A program made the position numbers and the translations under genes. A model generated the notes under the pieces. It saw only the letters and a list, made by a program, of their open reading frames with translations. It searched no databases and was not told where the DNA came from. A stretch of 64,000 nt of DNA from Leptotrichia hongkongensis (GTDB lineage Bacteria > Fusobacteriota > Fusobacteriia > Fusobacteriales > Leptotrichiaceae): contig NZ_AP019846.1 in the NCBI RefSeq assembly GCF_007990635.1, positions 1,984,001-2,048,000 of the forward strand, given 5' to 3'. Below, piece after piece: positions 50,983-58,195 of the stretch (positions are counted from its first letter, which is position 1; each line of letters begins with the position of its first letter).

Positions 50983-52044
50983 ATGAAAAAAATAATAACA
51001 TTACTTATGATAATTTTTTCGGTATTATCATTTGCAGATGGCGAAGTTACTGGAAAAAGAATACAGGTTAGAGGTGTTTCAAAAAAGGAAATTTCACCAA
51101 ATTCAGCAAAAATTAGACTTACAATTCAGACTGAAAATGAAAATTTGGATAAGGCAAGTGCTGAAAATTCACAAATTCTTGAAAGATACAAGAGACTGCT
51201 TGCCCAGACTGGTACAAAATATAATAAGATTAATTCGACAGGATACTCCACTTATGAATCATATAACTGGGATACTGTAGTTGAAAACAAAGGAAAGAAG
51301 GAATATCAGACAAAACTTTCAATAGAAGTTGACAGACTCTCTCTTGATACATTGAAAAACTTTATGAATGTCCTTGCCACAGAAAAAATTTATTCTTTAA
51401 ACAGAAGCAAAAATGGTACCTATATTTTCACTGTCACATCACAAAATGCAACAAACAAAGAGGCATACCAAAATGCAATGTCCAAATTTAATGAAATACA
51501 GCAAAAATTAAATAAAGCTGGAATTCCAGCAGGAATAATAAAAATTGCAGGTTACGACAATAAGGAAATCAATCTTGAAAAACGAACAAATAATAGAAAA
51601 AATATTCAGATAGTTTCACATGAAATTGAAGTTGAAACAAGAGATTTAAAAAATTTAGGAAATATCATAAATGTAGCAAATACATTGGGAATTGGTACAA
51701 CAGGACAAATCGAATACGACATCGACAACAAGCAGCAATTAGAAAATGAACTTTATGAAAACGCCTACAAGGAAGCCTTGAAAAAAGCACAAGTTATTCT
51801 TGGAAAAACAGACTTGAACTTAAAAAATCCCGTTACAATAACAGATAAGTCATATGGAGTTATTCAGCCGTATATAGATTACAACTACAGTTACTACAGC
51901 CACGCAAATTACGAAACTAACTTAGTCCAGCTGAAAAAAAGCGACAAGGAACTTTTGGATGAATCAGCAAGAAGAAATATCGTAATTTCTCCAAAAAAAT
52001 TAAATATTTTAAAAACTGTCTACATCGAATTTGAAATGGACTAA
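50983..52044 (+). CDS. SIMPL-domain (DUF541) secreted protein, second paralogue
   Basis: A 353-residue paralogue of the preceding gene with its own signal sequence (MKKIITLLMIIFSVLSFADG) and SIMPL start (IQVRGVSKKEISPNSAKIRLTIQTENENLDKASAEN), then YENAYKEALKKAQVIL shared in pattern with the first copy (YKDAYNQTKQKAESIL). A GAAAGGAA ribosome site precedes ATG 50983. A strong terminator follows at 52064, separating it from the PTS gene. Confidence 0.85.
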   Translation: MKKIITLLMIIFSVLSFADGEVTGKRIQVRGVSKKEISPNSAKIRLTIQTENENLDKASAENSQILERYKRLLAQTGTKYNKINSTGYSTYESYNWDTVVENKGKKEYQTKLSIEVDRLSLDTLKNFMNVLATEKIYSLNRSKNGTYIFTVTSQNATNKEAYQNAMSKFNEIQQKLNKAGIPAGIIKIAGYDNKEINLEKRTNNRKNIQIVSHEIEVETRDLKNLGNIINVANTLGIGTTGQIEYDIDNKQQLENELYENAYKEALKKAQVILGKTDLNLKNPVTITDKSYGVIQPYIDYNYSYYSHANYETNLVQLKKSDKELLDESARRNIVISPKKLNILKTVYIEFEMD

Positions 52045-52063
52045 AAATCTAATTTTTTTAAAG

Positions 52064-52096
52064 ACTACTATATTTATTAGCAATATAGTAGTTTTT
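52064..52096 (+). terminator. Terminator after the SIMPL genes
   Basis: Perfect 11-bp stem ACTACTATATT/AATATAGTAGT with a 7-base loop, followed by TTTTATTTTC. Confidence 0.9.
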
Positions 52097-52132
52097 ATTT
52101 TCTTAAAAATAAACAAAAAAGTAAAAGGAACA

Positions 52133-53374
52133 ATGTTTAATTCAGGACAGTTTCAGGTAATATTTGGAACAGGGACCGTAAATAAAGTTTATGAAGCTGT
52201 TCAAGGACTTGGAGGAGTAAGTGAATCTTCAGTATCCGATATGAAAAAAGAAGCAGCTAAACAAGGAAGCGTTATTCAAAGAATTTCAAGAACATTTGGA
52301 GATATTTTTGTTCCAATTATACCAGTATTGGTAGCAACTGGTTTATTTATGGGTCTTCGTGGATTATTAACAAATGAAAATTTATTAAAATTGATGGGAA
52401 CAACACCAGAAAGTATAAATCCTAATTTCTTAATGTATACTCAAGTATTAACAGATACAGCATTTATTATTTTACCAGCATTAGTTGCATGGTCTGCATT
52501 TAAAGTATTTGGTGGATTACCTGTATTGGGAATTGTATTAGGAGCAATGTTAATTAGTGGTGAATTACCGAATGCTTACGTAGTAGCTGCTGGTGGAGCA
52601 AAACCATTAACATTCTTTGGTTTTTTACCAGTAGTTGGATATCAAGGTTCAGTATTGCCTGCATTATTTGTAGGTTTGATTGGTGCAAAATTAGAACAAA
52701 GATTAAGAAAAATTGTACCAGATGTACTAGATTTATTAGTAACGCCGTTTTTAGTATTTGTAATAATGAGTGTGTTGGGACTATTTGTAATTGGTCCAGT
52801 ATTCCATTCAGTAGAAACTATTATATTGGGTGTAACTAGATGGATTTTAGGATTACCGTTTGGAATAGCAGGAATTGTTATTGGTGGAGTTCATCAAATA
52901 ATAGTTGTAACAGGAGTTCACCATATATTTAATTTCTTAGAATCACAACTTTTAAATACTCCAGATCCAATTACTGGAGAAAAATTAAATGCATTTAATC
53001 CATTAATTACAGCAGCAATGTCAGGACAATTAGGAGCAACTTTAGCAGTAGGATTAAAAACAAAGGATCTTAAATTAAAAGCATTAGCATTCCCTTCAGC
53101 TTTATCAGCAGCATTGGGAATTACTGAGCCAGCAATTTACGGAGTAAATCTAGTAAAAGGTAAAGGTAAACCTTTTGTTATGGGGCTTATTGGTGGAGCA
53201 ATAGGAGGTTTCTTTGCTTCAGTATTTAAACTTAAAGCAACAGGAATGGCTGTAACAATTGTACCAGGAATGTTATTATTCTTAAACAGCTTGCCACTTT
53301 ATATTTTAATGGTAGCAATTTCAATTGGAGCAGGATTTGCATTAACATATACAATGGTAAAACTTGAAAAATAA
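52133..53374 (+). CDS. Truncated PTS EIIBC component (Glc family: sucrose/trehalose/beta-glucoside type)
   Basis: A 413-residue protein. The first about 25 residues (MFNSGQFQVIFGTGTVNKVYEAVQ) are only the last strand and helix of an EIIB domain; the usual N-terminal part with the phosphorylated cysteine (HCxTRLR motif) is missing. The rest is a complete EIIC membrane channel (ISRTFGDIFVPIIPVLVATGLFMGL, TDTAFIILPALVAWSAFKVFGG, HHIFNFLESQLL, GITEPAIYGVNL). Upstream in-frame codons run into the terminator stem at 52064 and hold no EIIB sequence. The first 34 codons of the longer open frame (from 52031) overlap the SIMPL gene end, so ATG 52133 with its weak AAGGA site is chosen. No EIIA or regulator is adjacent. 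The sugar specificity is not certain. Confidence 0.8.
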   Translation: MFNSGQFQVIFGTGTVNKVYEAVQGLGGVSESSVSDMKKEAAKQGSVIQRISRTFGDIFVPIIPVLVATGLFMGLRGLLTNENLLKLMGTTPESINPNFLMYTQVLTDTAFIILPALVAWSAFKVFGGLPVLGIVLGAMLISGELPNAYVVAAGGAKPLTFFGFLPVVGYQGSVLPALFVGLIGAKLEQRLRKIVPDVLDLLVTPFLVFVIMSVLGLFVIGPVFHSVETIILGVTRWILGLPFGIAGIVIGGVHQIIVVTGVHHIFNFLESQLLNTPDPITGEKLNAFNPLITAAMSGQLGATLAVGLKTKDLKLKALAFPSALSAALGITEPAIYGVNLVKGKGKPFVMGLIGGAIGGFFASVFKLKATGMAVTIVPGMLLFLNSLPLYILMVAISIGAGFALTYTMVKLEK

Positions 53375-53383
53375 TAAAATTTT

Positions 53384-53412
53384 AGCGGGAGTTTTTAGCT
53401 CCTGCTTTTTTT
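53384..53412 (+). terminator. Terminator of the PTS gene
   Basis: AGCGGGAG/CTCCTGCT stem with a 7-base loop followed by TTTTTTTG. Confidence 0.9.
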
Positions 53413-53436
53413 GAAAAAATACCAAAAATAAGGAGA

Positions 53437-53553
53437 ATGGTTGTTTATGAAAAAAGTTTAGCAATGATTTTGTTTATTATGCTAATTGCTGGAAAAGGCG
53501 GGAATGAAAAGGCTAATATAAACAGAAAAACATTTGGAAATATATTTGAGTAG
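53437..53553 (+). CDS. Short ORF or remnant of a small lipoprotein gene
   Basis: A 38-codon open frame (MVVYEKSLAMILFIMLIAG...). The ribosome site AAGGAG is too close to its ATG but correctly spaced for the ATG at 53447, from which the frame (MKKV) stops after four codons. One extra A in the A6 run 53450-53455 would give MKKSLAMILFIMLIAGKGGNEKA, a lipoprotein-like signal with lysine where the cysteine should be. Probably a decayed lipoprotein gene; weak evidence. Confidence 0.4.
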   Translation: MVVYEKSLAMILFIMLIAGKGGNEKANINRKTFGNIFE

Positions 53554-53757
53554 ATGAATTTTCAGAAAAAAAGTAATGGAGATAAAGTTTTTTAATGTTT
53601 ATTTTGTATAGTAAAAAGTAAATTTTTGAAACTTTTCGATATTAAAAATAACAAATATTCGAAATAAATGAAAAATATATGAAAAAAGGTATATTAATTA
53701 TGTAAAATATGTGGTAAAATTATAAAGTATACAAAATTGGAATAAGGAGGTATTTTG

Positions 53758-55176
53758 ATGAATTATCAAAATTTAGTGAACGGAGAATGGAAAGACTCTA
53801 AAAATACAATAACTATTTATTCGCCAATAAATGGGGAAGAACTTGGAACTGTACCAGCTATGTCAAGAGAAGAAGTTGACTTTGCTATGGAATCTGCCAG
53901 AAAGGCTTTACCTGCTTGGAGAACATTGTCAGCTGTAGAAAGAGCGGCTTATTTGAATAAGGCTGCAGATATTCTTGAAAGAGATAAAGATAAAATTGGG
54001 GAGAACTTAGCAAAAGAAGTTGCAAAAGGAATTAAGGCCGCTATTTCAGAAGTAGTAAGAACGGCGGATTTGATTAGATATGCTGCAGAAGAAGGACTTA
54101 GAATCACAGGTGAATTTGTAAACGGTGGAGGATTTGAAGCTGGAAGCAAGAGAAAATACGGAGCAGTAAAAAGAGAGCCAGTTGGGATTGTACTTGCAAT
54201 CGCACCATTTAACTATCCAGTAAACTTATCAGCATCTAAAATTGCACCTGCATTAATTGGAGGAAATGTAGTAATTTTTAAACCTCCTACACAAGGTTCA
54301 ATTAGCGGATTGTTATTAATTAAAGCATTTGAAGAAGCTGGAATTCCAGCAGGAGTACTAAACTCTGTAACTGGAAAAGGTTCTGAAATTGGAGATTATT
54401 TAATCGAACATAAAGAAGTGAACTTTATAAACTTTACAGGAAGTACACCGATTGGGGAAAAAATTGGAAAACTTGCAGGAATGAGACCAATTATGCTTGA
54501 ATTAGGTGGAAAAGACGCTGGAATCGTATTGGAAGACGCTAATTTAGAAAAAGCTGCAAAAGATATCGTATCAGGAGCATTCAGCTATTCTGGACAAAGA
54601 TGTACTGCTATCAAAAGAGTGCTTGTAATGGACTCTGTTGCTGATAAATTAGCTAGCTTGATAAAAGCAGAAGTTGAAAAACTAACTGTAGGAGATCCTT
54701 TTGACAATGCTGATATTACAACAGTAATTGATACTCCATCAGCAGACTTTATTGAAGGATTGATAAAAGATGCACAAGAAAAAGGGGCAAAAGCATTGAC
54801 AACAGTAAAAAGAGAAAAAAACTTAATATGGCCCGTAGTTTTTGACAATGTAACAACTGATATGAGAATTGCATGGGAAGAGCCATTTGGACCAGTATTG
54901 CCAATTATCAGAATAAAATCTGTAAATGAAGCAGTAGAAATTGCAAACAAATCAGAATACGGACTTCAATCAGCAGTATTCACAAAAAATTTCCCATTGG
55001 CATTTGAAATCGCTGAAAAACTGGAAGTAGGAACAGTTCACATAAATAACAAGACTCAAAGAGGGCCTGACAGTTTCCCATTCTTAGGAATCAAAGGTTC
55101 AGGAGCAGGAGTTCAAGGAATAAAATACAGCATAGAAAGCATGACAAGAGTTAAATCTATTGTATTTGATATATAG
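53758..55176 (+). CDS. gapN: NADP-dependent non-phosphorylating glyceraldehyde-3-phosphate dehydrogenase GapN
   Basis: A 472-residue aldehyde dehydrogenase closely following Streptococcus GapN along its length. It oxidises glyceraldehyde 3-phosphate to 3-phosphoglycerate with NADP, giving NADPH but bypassing ATP formation. Catalytic residues: glutamate in MLELGGKDAGIVLED (about 249) and cysteine in FSYSGQRCTAIKR (about 283); NADP site IAPFNYPVNLSASKIAPAL, GSTPIGEKIG. The C-terminus is conserved. AAGGAGG lies 7 bases before ATG 53758 (the TTG just before is not needed). Followed by a terminator; monocistronic. Confidence 0.95.
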   Translation: MNYQNLVNGEWKDSKNTITIYSPINGEELGTVPAMSREEVDFAMESARKALPAWRTLSAVERAAYLNKAADILERDKDKIGENLAKEVAKGIKAAISEVVRTADLIRYAAEEGLRITGEFVNGGGFEAGSKRKYGAVKREPVGIVLAIAPFNYPVNLSASKIAPALIGGNVVIFKPPTQGSISGLLLIKAFEEAGIPAGVLNSVTGKGSEIGDYLIEHKEVNFINFTGSTPIGEKIGKLAGMRPIMLELGGKDAGIVLEDANLEKAAKDIVSGAFSYSGQRCTAIKRVLVMDSVADKLASLIKAEVEKLTVGDPFDNADITTVIDTPSADFIEGLIKDAQEKGAKALTTVKREKNLIWPVVFDNVTTDMRIAWEEPFGPVLPIIRIKSVNEAVEIANKSEYGLQSAVFTKNFPLAFEIAEKLEVGTVHINNKTQRGPDSFPFLGIKGSGAGVQGIKYSIESMTRVKSIVFDI

Positions 55177-55185
55177 GAATTTGAG

Positions 55186-55217
55186 AGATGTTTTCTTTTA
55201 AGAGAACATCTTTTTTT
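55186..55217 (+). terminator. Terminator of gapN
   Basis: AGATGTTTTC/GAGAACATCT stem followed by TTTTTTT, ten bases past the gapN stop. Confidence 0.88.
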
Positions 55218-55258
55218 GAAAAATTTATATAAAAAACTATTTTACAGGAGGTTTTCCT

Positions 55259-55417
55259 ATGAAAAAGGTAAAAATGTTTTTAGTATTGGTTCTATCTGCA
55301 TTAACAGCTGTAAGTTGCTCTTATTTTAAAATTCCTAAAAAAACAGGAAAAAAAACAGGAAATATATGCACTTATACAGCAAAGGGAGAATTTATAGATT
55401 GCGAGCCTTTAAGATAG
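55259..55417 (+). CDS. Small putative lipoprotein
   Basis: A 52-residue protein with a strong AGGAGG ribosome site. Signal sequence MKKVKMFLVLVLSALTAVSC has a lipobox cysteine at residue 20, then a short basic region (KIPKKTGKKTG) and NICTYTAKGEFIDCEPLR with two cysteines. It is similar in plan, not clearly in sequence, to the lipoprotein at 30894-31070 (lipid anchor, then a two-cysteine mini-domain). It lies 45 bases before aphA. Function unknown. Confidence 0.75.
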   Translation: MKKVKMFLVLVLSALTAVSCSYFKIPKKTGKKTGNICTYTAKGEFIDCEPLR

Positions 55418-55462
55418 CAAGATTTTGTTAGTAAAATAAAAAAATATATAGGAGGAAATGTT

Positions 55463-56185
55463 ATGAAAAAAGCATTATTATTTTTATTTGCTGCATCTGT
55501 AGTATTTGCGGCAGGACCAAAGGTTCCTTATACTCATGAGGGATTTTATTCAACAGATAAAGTTCAGAAGGCTGTTCATTTTGTGTCTGTTGACGACATT
55601 AAGAAGAGTCTGGAGGGAAAAGGACCAATTAATGTAAGTTTTGATATTGATGATACATTGCTTCATTCAAGCGGATACTTTATCTATGGGCAACATTATT
55701 TCCAAATTCCAGGAGATAAAAGAGGAGCTGTAAGTTACCTGTATAATCAGAAATTCTGGGATTATGTAGCTGAAAATGGAGATGAACATTCAATTCCAAA
55801 ACAATCTGCAAAAGACTTGATAAAAATGCACTTGGAAAGAGGAGACAATGTATTTTTCATCACAGGAAGAACAAAACATTCAAAAGACAAAAACTACACT
55901 TCTACAAAACTTTCTAAAACATTGCAAAGATACTTTGAACTACCAAAAGAAATTTACGTAGAATATACATCTGACACACCAACAGGTGGCTACAAATATG
56001 ATAAATCATTCTACATCAAAAAACACAACGTCTCAATCCACTACGGTGACAGTGATGACGATATCCTAGCTGCAAGAGAATTAGGAATAAGAGGAATAAG
56101 AGTTCAAAGAGCTTACAACTCTACAAATCCACAAAAAATGAACGGTGGCTATGGAGAAGAAGTTCTAATAAACTCTGCATGGTAA
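55463..56185 (+). CDS. aphA: Class B acid phosphatase AphA
   Basis: A 240-residue secreted non-specific acid phosphatase of the DDDD superfamily. The signal peptide MKKALLFLFAASVVFAAG is cleaved. Motif 1 VSFDIDDTLLHSS (about residues 60-72) carries the nucleophile aspartate; FFITGRTKHS is motif 2; IHYGDSDDDILAARELGIRGIRV the metal motif near the C-terminus; the ending FGEEV-type GYGEEVLINSAW matches E. coli AphA. It scavenges phosphate from nucleotides in the periplasm. A ribosome site AGGAGG precedes it. A terminator follows. Confidence 0.94.
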   Translation: MKKALLFLFAASVVFAAGPKVPYTHEGFYSTDKVQKAVHFVSVDDIKKSLEGKGPINVSFDIDDTLLHSSGYFIYGQHYFQIPGDKRGAVSYLYNQKFWDYVAENGDEHSIPKQSAKDLIKMHLERGDNVFFITGRTKHSKDKNYTSTKLSKTLQRYFELPKEIYVEYTSDTPTGGYKYDKSFYIKKHNVSIHYGDSDDDILAARELGIRGIRVQRAYNSTNPQKMNGGYGEEVLINSAW

Positions 56186-56212
56186 AAATAAAAAAATTAT
56201 AACATATATTTT

Positions 56213-56240
56213 CAGAAGTATTTTTTATACTTCTGATTTT
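56213..56240 (+). terminator. Terminator of aphA
   Basis: CAGAAGTA/TACTTCTG stem (56213-56235) with a 7-base loop followed by ATTTTTGGTTTT. Confidence 0.85.
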
Positions 56241-56261
56241 TGGTTTTATAAAAACTAGTGG

Positions 56262-56290
56262 TTGAATTTTTTAGAGAAAAATGATACAAT
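56262..56290 (+). promoter_or_regulatory. Promoter of the locus 2 sRNA
   Basis: TTGAAT (56262-56267), 17-base spacer, TACAAT (56285-56290). Same position and near-identical boxes as in locus 1. Confidence 0.8.
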
Positions 56291-56296
56291 AGCATT

Positions 56297-56371
56297 AAAT
56301 AAAAACCCAACGGTTAAAATATGGCAAATTGTGGAAAAAAGGCTTCATTCATTATTGAATGAGGCTTTTTT
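56297..56371 (+). ncRNA. Candidate antitoxin sRNA (locus 2)
   Basis: An RNA of about 75 bases predicted from its promoter to the terminator hairpin GGCTTCATTCA/TGAATGAGGC (56341-56365) with a T7 run. No coding potential. CAACG (56308-56312) and AATATGGCA (56318-56326) are complementary to CGTTG (56423-56427) and TGCCATATT (56410-56418) in the leader of the peptide mRNA just downstream, ending directly before its ribosome site. The two blocks differ entirely from those of locus 1, yet match their own target. Ends are predicted. Confidence 0.75.
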
Positions 56372-56382
56372 TATGTTATAAT
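56355..56382 (+). promoter_or_regulatory. Promoter of the locus 2 peptide mRNA
   Basis: TTGAAT (56355-56360), 16-base spacer, TATAAT (56377-56382). As in locus 1 the -35 box is part of the 3' arm of the sRNA terminator. Confidence 0.85.
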
Positions 56383-56440
56383 TATCCGTCAAGACTTCAC
56401 AAACCTTGATGCCATATTGAAACGTTGTGAGGTGGTCTCA

Positions 56441-56512
56441 ATGATGAACTGGGATTTGACTGTTTTGACAGTTATAATCATTTTGTTTTTGATTTTTAAC
56501 AGTCAAAAATAG
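56441..56512 (+). CDS. Small hydrophobic peptide, candidate type I toxin (locus 2)
   Basis: A 23-residue single-helix peptide, MMNWDLTVLTVIIILFLIF then NSQK. The ribosome site GAGGTGG is 5 bases upstream of the first ATG, which also fits the alignment with locus 1. The leader opens with the hairpin TCAAG...CTTGA, shared with locus 1. No named family recognised. Membrane insertion and toxicity are inferred from form and arrangement. Confidence 0.85.
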   Translation: MMNWDLTVLTVIIILFLIFNSQK

Positions 56513-56546
56513 CAGTTGAATTCTTGTCTTATTGTCCTACTTTTTG

Positions 56547-56578
56547 CCTACCAGTTGAATTTTACTGGTAGGTTTTTT
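56547..56578 (+). terminator. Terminator of the locus 2 peptide mRNA
   Basis: CCTACCAG/CTGGTAGG stem with a 10-base loop, followed by TTTTTT. The 36 bases before it are almost identical in locus 1. Confidence 0.92.
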
Positions 56579-56830
56579 AAAATTCTTTCTTTTTTTGTTT
56601 TAGTAGTTTTAATTTGAAGGAGTTTAAGCAGATTTTGAGAATTATAAAAAAGTTAAGCAAAATTTTGTTAAAGAAAAAATATTTTTTAACCAAAATAACT
56701 GAAATACAAATCAAGATAAACATTATTTAATGGAGATACTTAAAAAAACAATAAAACTTTCCTCCAAAGGTTGAAATATTAACAAATATGTTTTAAAATA
56801 TAGTAAATAAAATTTTAAGGAGGCAGAAAA

Positions 56831-57424
56831 ATGAAAAGTTTAAAAGAGGATTTTTCTTTAATGTCAAGTTTGTTGATACCAGTAGCGGTGGCTATTAATT
56901 TTACAGGATTTACTATTGCAAAAATGTTAAATGTTCCATTATTTCTTGATTCGATAGGAACAGTTTTTATAAGTCTTCTGGCTGGTCCTTGGGTTGGATC
57001 GGTTGCTGCAATTATTACAAGTATAGTTACTGGTGGACTTGCACCTGAAAATTTGGCATTTATACCAGTTGGAATTTTGATTGCTGTTGTAATGGGAACA
57101 TTGACTAGGTTTAAAATGAAAAATTATGTTGTAAAAATAGTAGTTTGTACATTAATATTGGCGATAGTTAGTATTAGTTCATCTACTCTAATAACAATTT
57201 TAATGTATGGTGGAATTACACCGAATGCAACTGGAGTTTTAACTTCATTTTTTGTAAAACAAGGGATAAGCTTAAAAGTTGCTGCAACTTTATCTAATTT
57301 TATTTCAGAAATTGGTGATAAAGTAATAACAGTTGTTATTGCGATGTTAATTGTTAAAAGTATGTCTGATAGATATTTGATTAAATTTAAGCATGGAGAA
57401 AACTATATTCATGGAACAAAATAG
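56831..57424 (+). CDS. ECF transporter substrate-binding (S) component
   Basis: A 197-residue integral membrane protein with about six hydrophobic helices, beginning SLLIPVAVAINFTGFTIAKMLN and including FLDSIGTVFISLLAGPWVGSVAAIITSIVTGG, a pattern typical of ECF S components. It binds a vitamin or related micronutrient with high affinity. AAGGAGG lies before the start. It opens the S-T-A-A operon (56831-59819), so it is a dedicated group I-type system. The vitamin cannot be assigned from sequence; no riboswitch was seen in the 250-base leader. Confidence 0.85.
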   Translation: MKSLKEDFSLMSSLLIPVAVAINFTGFTIAKMLNVPLFLDSIGTVFISLLAGPWVGSVAAIITSIVTGGLAPENLAFIPVGILIAVVMGTLTRFKMKNYVVKIVVCTLILAIVSISSSTLITILMYGGITPNATGVLTSFFVKQGISLKVAATLSNFISEIGDKVITVVIAMLIVKSMSDRYLIKFKHGENYIHGTK

Positions 57425-57439
57425 AAGTGGAGAAATAAA

Positions 57440-58195
57440 ATGATAAAAAAATTTTTAGAAGGGCTGTATCCGCTTACAAAGTTATATTTTGCAATATCAC
57501 TTATAATTTCAGCATTTTTAATCCCAAATGACTTTTATGGCTATGTGCTTGTTATAGTTTGTGGAATTTTAGCAAGTTTTTATGGAAAAGGCAGCGCTTA
57601 TTTCAAAAGAGTTTTTATAAGTTTATTTTTACTGACTTTAGTTATATTTGCTGCACAAAGTACGTTATTTGCTTCAAATGAAATTGTAGCAAAAATTGGG
57701 ATTTTTACAATTTATAAAGCTGGATTACTAAAAGCTGTAAAAATCACATCAAAATTATGGGCAATCGTGGCTTCAGTTACATTGCTGACTCTTATAACTT
57801 CAATAAAGGATTTTACAGTAGCTCTTGAAAAAAAAGGAATAAATCCTAAATTTGCATTTATCCTGCTTTTAACTTTTCAAATAATTCCTGAAATGGGAAA
57901 ACAGGCTGGCGTAATCTTGGATTCACAGCGTTCAAGAGGTGTGGAAACAGAAGGAAATATTTTTGTGAGAACGAGAGCTTTACTACCAGTATTTGTGCCA
58001 TTAGTGCTATCTTCTATTTTAAATACTGAAGAAAGAGCGATTACGCTGGAGGCACGTGGGTTTTCGATTGGAGAAAAGCGGACAATATTGAATGATATAG
58101 AAGAAACAAAAAATGATAAAATTATGAAAATTATGCTGGCTATTTTTATAGTGCTATGTATTGTGTGGAGGGTTTTATGGGTTATTTCAAAATAG
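57440..58195 (+). CDS. ecfT: ECF transporter transmembrane (T) component
   Basis: A 251-residue EcfT/CbiQ-type protein with about four to five helices (LYFAISLIISAFLIP, VFISLFLLTLVIFAAQ, LWAIVASVTLLTLITS, IMKIMLAIFIVLCIVWRVLWV). The coupling region has the two short Ala-Arg-Gly-like motifs, here SQRSRGVETEG (about 157-167) and LEARGFSIG (about 203-211), which contact the two ATPases. It overlaps the first ATPase gene by 19 bases. Confidence 0.9.
   Translation: MIKKFLEGLYPLTKLYFAISLIISAFLIPNDFYGYVLVIVCGILASFYGKGSAYFKRVFISLFLLTLVIFAAQSTLFASNEIVAKIGIFTIYKAGLLKAVKITSKLWAIVASVTLLTLITSIKDFTVALEKKGINPKFAFILLLTFQIIPEMGKQAGVILDSQRSRGVETEGNIFVRTRALLPVFVPLVLSSILNTEERAITLEARGFSIGEKRTILNDIEETKNDKIMKIMLAIFIVLCIVWRVLWVISK

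Noticed and set aside
56459-56492. Possible antisense promoter inside the peptide gene (TTGACT-18-AATGAT on the minus strand; matching TTAACT-18-TATGAT in locus 1)
   Set aside because: The conservation is explained by the peptide codons, and the hairpin it would use as a terminator pairs better in the sense direction. The upstream tandem sRNA explains the locus more simply.
56579-56830. Vitamin-sensing riboswitch in front of the ECF operon
   Set aside because: No TPP, FMN or cobalamin motif was recognised; the leader is plain AT-rich sequence.
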